Positions 24,725-32,591 of a stretch of 33,470 nucleotides of DNA are shown here, in pieces. A program made the position numbers and the translations under genes. Location of the stretch: positions 1 through 33,470 of the forward strand of contig JAGYNM010000012.1 in NCBI GenBank assembly GCA_018399335.1. The letters are read 5' to 3'. Below the pieces are notes generated by a model. That model was not told the origin of the DNA. It ran no database searches and saw only the letters and a program-made list of their open reading frames with translations. The stretch's first letter is position 1. Each line of letters starts with the position of its first letter. Origin of the DNA: Bacteroidales bacterium. GTDB taxonomy: Bacteria; Bacteroidota; Bacteroidia; Bacteroidales; F082.

Positions 24725-24749
24725 ATTTTAAATCGCTTAAATATCACTA
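24725..24749. promoter_or_regulatory. 25-nt repeat, copy 2: candidate shared redox operator
   Basis: This is a perfect reverse complement of 20044-20068 with core TTTAAATCGCTTAAA. It ends 57 nt before the ATG of the atypical thioredoxin gene (24807), almost the same spacing as copy 1 to its thioredoxin gene (52 nt), though in opposite orientation. Flanks at the two copies differ, with no target duplication. No convincing TAnnTTTG box follows; TATTTGGC at 24748-24755 is a weak candidate. Confidence 0.6.
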
Positions 24750-24806
24750 TTTGGCATGCTTTATGATATACACTATTCATTCATTAACTTAAAAAAATCT
24801 AAAACA

Positions 24807-25154
24807 ATGGTTTTACCTACACCTTTAAAACATGTTGAAACAGCAGATCATCTGAATAAAATTATCAGCGAAAATGAAAATGTAATGGTTTGCTGTGGCC
24901 GTATGGGGCCTATGTGTATTCCGGTTTATGGCATAATGGAAGAACTACAGGAAGAATACAAGCATGTTGATTTCCGTGATATGCTTTTCGATTCACCTGA
25001 AGCACACATTATCCGCAACCTTCCCGAGTGCTCAAGCTTTATGGGTTTACCTTTTACTGTTTATTACAAAAACGGAAAAGTAGTTGCCGCAACCAGCAGC
25101 ATTCAAAACAGAGATCAAATCACCAGTATTCTTGACAAAGAATTTGGTAAGTAA
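24807..25154 (+). CDS. Atypical thioredoxin-family protein (CCGRMGPMC)
   Basis: The protein has 115 aa from the ATG at 24807; an upstream ATG at 24756 would add 17 residues unlike any thioredoxin start. The fold is thioredoxin-like: a strand VMV, an active-site loop, a helix IPVYGIMEELQEEY, and a cis-Pro motif MGLPFTVYYKNG (P82). The active site is not CxxC: it reads C29-C30-G-R-M-G-P-M-C37, so the nearest Cys pair is C30-x6-C37. C75 (LPECSS) is a further candidate thiol. Thioredoxin reductase is encoded 63 nt downstream, so this may be its dedicated partner. The upstream 25-nt repeat links it to the thioredoxin pair at 20121. Confidence 0.85.
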   Translation: MVLPTPLKHVETADHLNKIISENENVMVCCGRMGPMCIPVYGIMEELQEEYKHVDFRDMLFDSPEAHIIRNLPECSSFMGLPFTVYYKNGKVVAATSSIQNRDQITSILDKEFGK

Positions 25155-25166
25155 TCATAAATATTT

Positions 25167-25200
25167 CCAGCAATCCGCAAGCAAGCGGATTGCTGGTTAT
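25167..25200 (+). terminator. Strong hairpin between the atypical thioredoxin and trxB
   Basis: CCAGCAATCCGC and GCGGATTGCTGG form a perfect 12-bp stem with a 6-nt loop (25167-25196), followed by a weak tail TTAT. It could be a partial terminator or an mRNA-stability element that lowers trxB expression relative to the thioredoxin gene. Confidence 0.55.
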
Positions 25201-25217
25201 CTTGAAATTTTCAACTT

Positions 25218-26171
25218 ATGGAAACCGTTCACTACGATAGTATAATAATAGGTGCCGGCCCTGCCGGACTCACTGCCGGAGTTTACCTTGCACGTGCCAA
25301 AGCCAAAACGCTTATTTTGGATTCGGGTGTAGCAGGAGGGCAAATGATTCTGACGCATGAAATAGCCAATTATCCTGGAATTGAATCAATTTCGGGTTAT
25401 GCGCTCAGCAACAATATGCGTAATCAAGCCAAGAAATTCGGCTGTGATATGCTTTCCGGCGTTTCAATCACTCAAATCGATTTTGAGTCCGAAATAAAAT
25501 CCCTTTCGCTCTCAAATGGCAAATCGTTTAGTGCCGACACCATCATTCTGGCAACAGGCGGTCGTTCGCGGACGCTTGGTGTACCCGGAGAAGCCAATTT
25601 CAAGGGACGTGGGATTTCCTATTGCGCTACATGTGATGGCGATTTTTTTCAGGATAAAGAAATAGCTGTCGTTGGCGGTGGTAATACAGCCCTCGAAGAA
25701 GCTGTTTCACTTACAAAATACGCTTCAAAAGTAACACTTATTCACCAGTTTGATCATTTCCAGGGATTTAAACATGCTGAGGATGAAGCCCGAAGCAACG
25801 AAAAAATCCATATCAATCTGAATAGCCGTATAGTTTCATTTAATGGCGAAGATAAGCTCACCAGCATAACCGTTGAAAATCTGTTGACCCACGAGCAATA
25901 TGATATCGGGCTGGATGGCGTATTTATCTTTATTGGTTATGAAGCCAATACGGATTTTCTGCAAGGCAGGTGCATCCATTTGAATGAAAGACAAGAAATT
26001 GTAACAGACAACAAGCTGCAAACCAATGTTCCCGGAGTATTTGCTGCCGGAGATGCCTTAGCAAAAAGGTTTCGGCAGATTACAACTGCAGTTTCTGATG
26101 GAACAATCGCAGCATTAAACGCGATGGAATACATCAACCAGAAAAAGCAAAAAGAGGCAGCACATCAATAA
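25218..26171 (+). CDS. trxB: Thioredoxin-disulfide reductase
   Basis: The protein has 317 aa, normal for the low-molecular-weight type. It carries the FAD-binding motif IIGAGPAGLTAG (residues 10-21), the redox-active dithiol in SYCATCDGDFF (about residues 136-139), the NADPH-binding VVGGGNTALEEA, and the C-terminal FAD motif GVFAAGDA followed by RQITTAVSDGTIAALNA. It transfers electrons from NADPH via FAD to thioredoxins in the cytoplasm; some members of the family use other donors. It follows the atypical thioredoxin gene, with a hairpin in between. The FMN riboswitch promoter lies about 35 nt after its stop and serves the next gene. Confidence 0.95.
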   Translation: METVHYDSIIIGAGPAGLTAGVYLARAKAKTLILDSGVAGGQMILTHEIANYPGIESISGYALSNNMRNQAKKFGCDMLSGVSITQIDFESEIKSLSLSNGKSFSADTIILATGGRSRTLGVPGEANFKGRGISYCATCDGDFFQDKEIAVVGGGNTALEEAVSLTKYASKVTLIHQFDHFQGFKHAEDEARSNEKIHINLNSRIVSFNGEDKLTSITVENLLTHEQYDIGLDGVFIFIGYEANTDFLQGRCIHLNERQEIVTDNKLQTNVPGVFAAGDALAKRFRQITTAVSDGTIAALNAMEYINQKKQKEAAHQ

Positions 26172-26204
26172 GCTAATTTATACTAATTCTAAATCTTCTG
26201 TTAT

Positions 26205-26236
26205 TTTGCTAACAAAAGAAAATAGAATTATTTTTG
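26205..26236 (+). promoter_or_regulatory. Promoter of the riboswitch transcript (TTTG / TATTTTTG)
   Basis: TTTG at 26205-26208 and TATTTTTG at 26229-26236 are separated by 20 bp, an exact match to the Bacteroidota -33/-7 pattern. The predicted start near 26243 falls a few bases before the first base pair of the FMN aptamer. Confidence 0.75.
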
Positions 26237-26245
26237 CCTCGTAAA

Positions 26246-26363
26246 TATTCTTCGGGGCAGGGTGAAATTCCCGATCGGCGGTAAAGTCCGCGAATCCTCC
26301 ACAAAAGGATTGAATCGTTGAAACTACGATACCGACAGTAATAGTCTGGATGGAAGAAGAATA
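26246..26363 (+). ncRNA. FMN riboswitch (RFN element)
   Basis: The conserved RFN core is directly readable: GGGGCAGGGTGAAATTCCCG at 26254-26273, GATCGGCGGTAAAGTCCGCG next, a variable hairpin (ATCCT/AGGAT), then CCGACAGT and AGTCTGGATGGAAGAAGAAT at the 3' side. Helix P1 pairs 26246-26253 with 26356-26363. It binds flavin mononucleotide. An intrinsic terminator 90 nt downstream (26453-26478) and the start codon at 26496 indicate control by premature termination: high FMN should switch the downstream TonB-dependent receptor off. RFN elements normally control riboflavin synthesis or uptake genes. Confidence 0.95.
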
Positions 26364-26452
26364 GCTTAATATGGTAACTGCCTTTGGGTTGAATCTGTCC
26401 TTTATTGGGGAGGTCTCTTTTCTGGCTGTATATCTATTAATTTAAAGTATTG

Positions 26453-26478
26453 CCCCGTAAGTATTTACGGGGTTTTTT
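26453..26478 (+). terminator. Terminator of the FMN riboswitch expression platform
   Basis: CCCCGTAA and TTACGGGG form a perfect 8-bp stem with a 4-nt loop, followed by six T residues. It lies between the aptamer and the receptor start codon (17 nt further), as expected for a transcriptional OFF switch. Confidence 0.9.
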
Positions 26479-26495
26479 AATTTAATAATACAGCA

Positions 26496-29060
26496 ATGAA
26501 AAGATTAATGCTTACGCTGATGCTTTTTTCCGGCATCCTGATTGCAAACGGACAACAACTACTAAGTGGGAAGGTATATCATCAACACACTAATGAGCCG
26601 CTCCCCTTCGTAAATATCAGTAACGGAAACCCCAAACAGGGTGCAAGCACAAATCTCAAAGGTCAATTCTCCATTCAAATTGACTCTCTCAATCAAGTCA
26701 TTTATATTTCGCATATTGGCTTTAAAGCGATTGAAATTGTTGTCAACCGCAAAAATCTGGATGAACTCCAAATTGGCTTGGAACCCGAAGAGATCAACCT
26801 TCAGGAAGTTAGTATCCTGGCTGAAGTTGCTCAGGAAAGGTATAATCCATTATCATTTAATCAAATTGATGCTCAAACTATTAGTAGTCGTTTGGGTGAT
26901 CGTACCCTGCCAGAAATTATGGAGCGAACACCAGGAGTTTATGGCAGCCGCAATGGTGGCGGTTCAGGTGATGCAAGTCTTTCCATAAGAGGCTTCAAGC
27001 AAGAAAATATTGCTGTACTACTTAATGGCGTGCCAATAAATGGCGCCGAAAATGGCCTGATTTACTGGAACAACTGGCTGGGACTTACCGAAGCAACTGC
27101 CGGTTTGCAGATACAACGTGGCATTGGAGCTTCCAAGGTAGCATTGAACTCAGTTGGAGGAACGGTTAACATCATAACGTCACAGGCATTTCCTAAAAAA
27201 CAAGGCTTTGTAAGTAGTAGCACCACATCTTATGGCAATCAAAAATTTACCTTAGGTTACCAGACAGGTCAAATGGAAAACGGCTGGAGCCTCTCCTTTT
27301 TAGGTTCGCGTTTAAGCGGCGATGGCTATGTTGATGCCACCTATGTAGATGCCTGGGCATATTTTTTTAGTGCTGGCAAAACATTCGGGAAAAACCAGAG
27401 GATTGTAATTACGCTGCTGGGCGGCCCAGAGCGGCATGGTCAACGAACCTTAAAACTTAGTCAAACAGAAATAGATGCACATGGAATAAAATTCAACAGA
27501 GACTGGGGCAGCTATAATGGCACAATCAACAATGCCTCAGAAAATTTTTATCATAAACCCCATTTATCTGTAAATCATTACTTAAACCTCAGCGAAAAAG
27601 TATATATAAATAACGCTGTTTATCTTTCACCTGGCTGGGGAGGCGGCAAATGGAATGATAGTTTTCAGTATGGACCAGCTGTTTTTGACTTCAGAAATCC
27701 TTCGGGACAGATCGACTGGTCAGGTATTTACCAATTTAATGCCAGTAATACCGACACCTTCCGGCTCGCAAATGGAAACGCGGTTAGTGGTTATTCAAAA
27801 CTTGTCCAGACACACTTTCTGGCCAGCCATTTTTGGGGCGGTTTGATGAGTACTGCCGAAATAAAACCCTCCAAAAACCACAAAATAATCACTGGTATTC
27901 ATTACCGCTATTTTCAATCATCACTAAAACAAAAAGTAAATGATTTGCTGGGTGGATCGTTTTATATTGACGATTATAGTTGGTCTCAAGCTGGAGTTGC
28001 CGGTCGCGAACAAATAAAAATGCCTGGCGATGTAATCCGCATCGACAATGGAGCATTGCTTCACCACACCAGTCTGTTTGCCCAATGGGAGTTTGAAACC
28101 GGGATATTTACAATTTTTGCAGGCGGTACAATATCTGATAATCGCTACCGAAGGCACGACAGTTACAACTACCCATCCGACAAATGGAGTGAGTGGATCA
28201 CACTGCCTGGTTTTGATGTTAAAGGAGGAGTGAATGTGAACGTCAATCAGCACCAACATATTTATGTGAATGGCGGACATTATAGCAAAGCTCCATATTA
28301 CAAATTTGTTTTTGGAAATAATACGAACACGCCTGTTACGGGAATTAAAAACGAAAAAGTTTCCACCCTGGAAATGGGATATGGCTTCAGAACCAATATG
28401 CTTCACCTCGGTTTGAATGCTTATTACACTTTCTGGCAGGATGTTTCCTTTTTGAACAATGAATATATTCAATTGGAGAATCAACTTCAGAGCAGAGCGA
28501 TGGTGCAAGGGCTGGATGCTTTGCATCAGGGGATTGAATTTGAAGGAAGCATAAAAATCAATAAACAAATTCGTTTGGGTTCCTACCTCTCGATGGGTAA
28601 CTGGCAATGGAAAAACGATGTGGAAGCCGTTCTTTTCAATAATCTAGATGTTGCTGTTGATACAGTTAATGTATTTGCAGACGGCCTAATGGTTGGCGGT
28701 CAACCTCAATTTCAGGCTGCTGTTTATCTTGATTTCAGGCTGTTCGATGTATTTGATTTAAAAGTCGACCTGACCCATTATGACAAACATTTTGCTGATT
28801 TTGCGCCAGACGGACGTCAAAATCCTGAAGACAAAGTTCAAAGCTACCAGATTCCGGCTTTTACGCTTTTAAATGTTCATCTTGGAACACAGCTAACGAT
28901 CGGAAAACTACCCTTGTCTATATATCTAAATGGCAATAATTTAACTAACACAATTTACATTCTGAAAGGAGAAGACGGCATGAATCATGACAATGAAAGC
29001 TTCAGAGGATTCTGGGGTTTTGGCAGAACTTTTGATTTGGGAATGAAACTTCACTTTTGA
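26496..29060 (+). CDS. TonB-dependent outer-membrane receptor, predicted flavin importer
   Basis: The protein has 854 aa. A signal peptide (MKRLMLTLMLFSGILIANGQ) is followed by a carboxypeptidase-regulatory-like beta-sandwich (about 20-105; SGKVYHQHTNEPLPFVNIS), the plug domain (about 115-230; LPEIMERTPGVYGSRNGG, LSIRGFKQENIAVLLNGVPI, SVGGTVNIITS) and a long beta-barrel ending GRTFDLGMKLHF with a terminal aromatic. Such receptors import bound ligands using TonB-ExbBD energy. The FMN riboswitch and terminator directly upstream imply control by flavin supply, so riboflavin or another flavin is the predicted ligand; this is inference from regulation, not from the barrel. No SusD-like gene accompanies it. 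No terminator hairpin is visible after the stop. Confidence 0.92.
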   Translation: MKRLMLTLMLFSGILIANGQQLLSGKVYHQHTNEPLPFVNISNGNPKQGASTNLKGQFSIQIDSLNQVIYISHIGFKAIEIVVNRKNLDELQIGLEPEEINLQEVSILAEVAQERYNPLSFNQIDAQTISSRLGDRTLPEIMERTPGVYGSRNGGGSGDASLSIRGFKQENIAVLLNGVPINGAENGLIYWNNWLGLTEATAGLQIQRGIGASKVALNSVGGTVNIITSQAFPKKQGFVSSSTTSYGNQKFTLGYQTGQMENGWSLSFLGSRLSGDGYVDATYVDAWAYFFSAGKTFGKNQRIVITLLGGPERHGQRTLKLSQTEIDAHGIKFNRDWGSYNGTINNASENFYHKPHLSVNHYLNLSEKVYINNAVYLSPGWGGGKWNDSFQYGPAVFDFRNPSGQIDWSGIYQFNASNTDTFRLANGNAVSGYSKLVQTHFLASHFWGGLMSTAEIKPSKNHKIITGIHYRYFQSSLKQKVNDLLGGSFYIDDYSWSQAGVAGREQIKMPGDVIRIDNGALLHHTSLFAQWEFETGIFTIFAGGTISDNRYRRHDSYNYPSDKWSEWITLPGFDVKGGVNVNVNQHQHIYVNGGHYSKAPYYKFVFGNNTNTPVTGIKNEKVSTLEMGYGFRTNMLHLGLNAYYTFWQDVSFLNNEYIQLENQLQSRAMVQGLDALHQGIEFEGSIKINKQIRLGSYLSMGNWQWKNDVEAVLFNNLDVAVDTVNVFADGLMVGGQPQFQAAVYLDFRLFDVFDLKVDLTHYDKHFADFAPDGRQNPEDKVQSYQIPAFTLLNVHLGTQLTIGKLPLSIYLNGNNLTNTIYILKGEDGMNHDNESFRGFWGFGRTFDLGMKLHF

Positions 29061-29208
29061 TAACAGTCCGCTAATCAAATGAATAGGAAAATACTTTTCA
29101 ACAATGAAAAATTTATATCTCCCTGATAATCAACTTTATTAACAGTTATTAAGACAAAATATCAAATTTTGTTAACAATTAATTAAAGTATTTCACCCAG
29201 CAAAATCC

Positions 29209-29216
29209 TATTTTTG
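29209..29216 (+). promoter_or_regulatory. -7 box TATTTTTG of the Oar-type gene
   Basis: TATTTTTG fits TAnnTTTG and overlaps the in-frame TTG at 29214, so the start at 29256 with its signal peptide is the right one. The leader is about 33 nt. Confidence 0.6.
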
Positions 29217-29255
29217 ACCTGTTTAAAATTAACCATAAAATCAAACTTTAAACCT

Positions 29256-32200
29256 ATGAAAAAAAACCTACTCATCAGCTTTTTAGCAGTTTTGATGATT
29301 TTCGGTTGGCAAAATGTTTTTGCTCAAGGCACAACTACTTCCGGTATGAACGGAAGGGTTTTTGATAGCGAAGGCGAAACACTTCCCGGAGCAACTGTTG
29401 TTGTTTTGGATTTACCTACCGGAACTCAGTTTGGTACTGTAACAGATGCTAGCGGTTACTATAGGATCCCGAACATGAACGTTGGTGGTCCCTACAAAGT
29501 AACTGTTTCATTTGTTGGTTTTCAACCTTATGTGAAGGATGATATTTTCCTCACGCTTGGTCAGACTTTAAAACTAGATGTTAAGCTCAGCGAATCAGCC
29601 ATCACACTTGCCGATGTGGAAGTTGTAGCTTCCCTGAACGACATCTTCGATGGTAACCGTACAGGTGCTGAAACTTACGTTAGTAACGCTGAAATTGGCA
29701 AGCTGCCAACACTCAGCCGTTCAATCGGTGATTTTGTTCGCTTAACACCTCAAGCCAGCGTTAGTGGTGGTTCAGGAGCAATTACAGTTGCCGGTATCAA
29801 CAACCGCTACAATGCTATCTCGTTTGACGGTGCTGTGAACAACGACGTATTTGGCTTGGCTGCATCAGGAACAAACGGCGGTCAAACAGGTGGCACACCA
29901 ATCAGCTTGGATGCTATCGACCAGTTCCAGATCGTAATTGCCCCTTATGATGTACGTCAGGGCGGATTTGCAGGTGCAAGTATTAATGCTGTAACCCGTC
30001 GTGGTACAAACGAATTTGAAGGTTCAGCTTATATGCTTTATCGTAACGAAAGTCTTGCAGGTAAAACGCCTGGTGAAGGTGTAGAAGACCGAACTAAATT
30101 GGATGAATTTACTGCCAAAACCTACGGCATGCGCGTTGGCGGCCCCATCATCAAAAATAAACTCTTCTTCTTCCTGAACGCTGAGTTCCAACGTGATGAA
30201 ACCCCACAGCCTTTCAGCTTTGCTGATTATACAGGAAATTCAACTCAGGCAGAGTTGGATGCATTTGCCGCTAAACTCGGAACCTACGGATACGATCCAG
30301 GTGGTTTCCTGAACAATACCCGTGAATTGAACAGTGATAAATTCTTGGCGCGATTCGATTACAACATCAGTAAAAATCACAAACTTACTCTCCGTCACTC
30401 ATATACCAAAAGCACCTCTGTTGGTCCCAGCCGTTCTTCAAGCCGATCGATCAACTATTACAATAGAGGAGTTTTCTTTCCAAGTACTACAAACTCTACA
30501 GCACTCGAATTGAAGAGTAACTGGAACACCATGTCAAACAATTTGATCATTGGGTACACAACTGTACGCGACCAACGCGACCCAATGGGTGATAAATTCC
30601 CAAATTTGATCATTTATGATGGTGCAGGAACGATTAATGCAGGATCTGAGCCTTATTCAACAGGTAACCAGCTTGATCAGGACATTTTAACCATCAATGA
30701 CAATTTCACCATTTATAAAGGTGCACATACAGTTACTTTTGGGGCTAACATTGAGTATGGCCAAACTTATAATCTCTTTATGCGTAAAGCCTTTGGTGAA
30801 TATCGCTTCAATTCACTGGCCGATTTTATGTCAGGAGCTCCTGCATTCCAATATGAAAGAGGATATTCATTGGTTGACAATATCGTAGGCGACGGATCAG
30901 CTGCTGCTGCTGACTTCCGCACTATGCAGTATGGACTTTACATTCAGGATGAATGGCAACTTACAGACAACTTTAAACTTACAGCAGGTTTACGTTTCGA
31001 TGTTCCTCAATATCTTGACACACCAAATGCTGGAAGTAACCAGGCTGTATGGGATGATTTCAACAACAACACCATTCCTTTGATCGAATCTTATGGTTAT
31101 GACCTGAAGGATGCCAAAATTGGTGAAATGCCAAAAGCTTATGTAAGTGTTAACCCACGTCTTGGTTTCAACTGGGATGTTTATGGTGATCAAACGACAC
31201 AACTTCGTGGTGGAATCGGATTGTTCACAAGCCGTCTGCCTTTGGTATGGCCAGGAGGTTCTTATACCAATAATGGTGTAACTGTTGGTGGTGTTTATTA
31301 TAGAGGTGATGTTGATTTCAGGCCACAATGGGACAACCAATATACTGCAACTGATTTTGGTCAGGCAGATGCTATCCCAAGCGGTCAGGTTGACTTGTTT
31401 GCAAAAGACTTCAAAAATCCTCAGGTACTCAGAACAAGCCTTGGTCTCGATCACAAACTGCCTTGGTGGGGATTAGTAGGATCTGTTGAAGCTATCTATA
31501 CTAAAAACATCAACAATGTAATTTACTATGATGTTAACCAAAAACCAGCATACGGAACTACTGTAAACAATGGTCCTGATCATCGTCCTTACTACCCAGG
31601 TGAACGCATTGAAGGTAATTACACCCGTATCATTTATGGTACAAACACAAACGAAGGATACACTTACAACTTAACTGCTCAGGTTACCAAACCTTTAAGT
31701 AAAGGATTAAGTGGGACACTGGCTTATACTTTTGGCCGTGCAACTTCGCTGAATGATGGTACTTCCTCACAAAACAGCTCACAATGGCGGTATATGGAGA
31801 ATGTTCGTGGTCTGAACCACCTTGATCGCAGCTATTCTGACTTTGATTTGGGCAGCCGTGTATTGGCTTTCGTATCTTATCGTTTAGAGTATGCTAATAA
31901 TTTCGCTACTACTTTGAGTCTTGTTTACAACGGACAAAGCGGACAACGCTACTCATACGTATACAACGACCGTGGTAATATAAATGGTGAAGGCGAAAAT
32001 GCTGGTAACCTGATTTGGATTCCTGCAAACCAAAGTCAAATCAACCTCGTTGATATGCTTGATGATGATGGTAATGTTACAAAAACTGCTGCACAACAAT
32101 GGGCTGACCTGAATAGCTTTATCGAAAGCGATAAATACCTCAGCGAAAACCGTGGTGATTATGCAGTTAGAAACGGAAGTCGTCTTCCTTTCGAAAGCGT

Positions 32201-32501
32201 AATTGATTTAAAACTTGTACAGGACTTCTTTATCAACGCTTCAGGAAAACGTCATAACCTGCAGTTGACTTTGGATATCTTTAACTTCACTAATCTGCTC
32301 AACCCAGAATGGGGTATCCGTCGTTATATCTCATACGATGCACTTCAGCTTGTTGACTATGAAGGCACTGATGTAGATGGTAAAGCAACCTTTAGCTACA
32401 GCGGTCCTGCTGATGTTGAAGAAGTTTACAATGTAAGCGATGTGGGCATCTACGGTTCACGTTGGACTGGTCAGATTGGTATCAGATACATCTTTAACTA
32501 A
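29256..32501 (+). CDS. Oar-type TonB-dependent outer-membrane protein
   Basis: The protein has 1081 aa. The start at 29256 gives a clear signal peptide (MKKNLLISFLAVLMIFGWQN, then VFAQ). A carboxypeptidase-regulatory domain (about 28-112; GRVFDSEGETLPGATVVVLD) is followed by a plug-like region rich in small residues (LPTLSRSIGDFVRLTPQASV; ITVAGINNRYNAISFDGAVN; IDQFQIVIAPYDVRQGGFAG) typical of Oar proteins, and a large barrel ending WTGQIGIRYIF. Oar of Myxococcus is required for development and protein secretion; Bacteroidota homologues are abundant outer-membrane proteins of mostly unknown substrate. No SusD partner follows. A strong terminator ends the transcript, so it is monocistronic. Confidence 0.92.
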   Translation: MKKNLLISFLAVLMIFGWQNVFAQGTTTSGMNGRVFDSEGETLPGATVVVLDLPTGTQFGTVTDASGYYRIPNMNVGGPYKVTVSFVGFQPYVKDDIFLTLGQTLKLDVKLSESAITLADVEVVASLNDIFDGNRTGAETYVSNAEIGKLPTLSRSIGDFVRLTPQASVSGGSGAITVAGINNRYNAISFDGAVNNDVFGLAASGTNGGQTGGTPISLDAIDQFQIVIAPYDVRQGGFAGASINAVTRRGTNEFEGSAYMLYRNESLAGKTPGEGVEDRTKLDEFTAKTYGMRVGGPIIKNKLFFFLNAEFQRDETPQPFSFADYTGNSTQAELDAFAAKLGTYGYDPGGFLNNTRELNSDKFLARFDYNISKNHKLTLRHSYTKSTSVGPSRSSSRSINYYNRGVFFPSTTNSTALELKSNWNTMSNNLIIGYTTVRDQRDPMGDKFPNLIIYDGAGTINAGSEPYSTGNQLDQDILTINDNFTIYKGAHTVTFGANIEYGQTYNLFMRKAFGEYRFNSLADFMSGAPAFQYERGYSLVDNIVGDGSAAAADFRTMQYGLYIQDEWQLTDNFKLTAGLRFDVPQYLDTPNAGSNQAVWDDFNNNTIPLIESYGYDLKDAKIGEMPKAYVSVNPRLGFNWDVYGDQTTQLRGGIGLFTSRLPLVWPGGSYTNNGVTVGGVYYRGDVDFRPQWDNQYTATDFGQADAIPSGQVDLFAKDFKNPQVLRTSLGLDHKLPWWGLVGSVEAIYTKNINNVIYYDVNQKPAYGTTVNNGPDHRPYYPGERIEGNYTRIIYGTNTNEGYTYNLTAQVTKPLSKGLSGTLAYTFGRATSLNDGTSSQNSSQWRYMENVRGLNHLDRSYSDFDLGSRVLAFVSYRLEYANNFATTLSLVYNGQSGQRYSYVYNDRGNINGEGENAGNLIWIPANQSQINLVDMLDDDGNVTKTAAQQWADLNSFIESDKYLSENRGDYAVRNGSRLPFESVIDLKLVQDFFINASGKRHNLQLTLDIFNFTNLLNPEWGIRRYISYDALQLVDYEGTDVDGKATFSYSGPADVEEVYNVSDVGIYGSRWTGQIGIRYIFN

Positions 32502-32523
32502 ATTAAAAGTTTAATCTTCTCTT

Positions 32524-32558
32524 AAAAAGAGGCTCGGTTTCGGGCCTCTTTTTTTTTG
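32524..32558 (+). terminator. Intrinsic terminator after the Oar-type gene
   Basis: AAAAAGAGGC and GCCTCTTTTT form a 10-bp stem with a 10-nt loop, running into ten T residues. It lies 22 nt after the stop codon and can act on both strands. Confidence 0.9.
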
Positions 32559-32591
32559 TATTTTCGTTGGAAAATTAATAACAGATACCCG

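Noticed and set aside
20044-24749. The 25-nt inverted repeats as terminal repeats of a mobile element spanning the thioredoxin to NlpC genes
   Set aside because: The flanking bases show no target-site duplication, the enclosed genes are ordinary housekeeping genes in several transcription units, no complete transposase is inside, and both copies sit at promoter-like distances from thioredoxin genes.
26371-26445. A 24-codon hydrophobic ORF (starts MVTAFGLNLS) between the FMN aptamer and its terminator
   Set aside because: It lies in the expression platform, no ribosome-binding context is evident, and short hydrophobic ORFs arise easily in T-rich DNA. Conservation would be needed to consider it a leader peptide.
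27924-28607. A 227-codon open frame on the minus strand inside the TonB receptor gene
   Set aside because: It is antisense to a well-supported receptor, has no recognisable domain, and its composition is that of a reverse-strand shadow.
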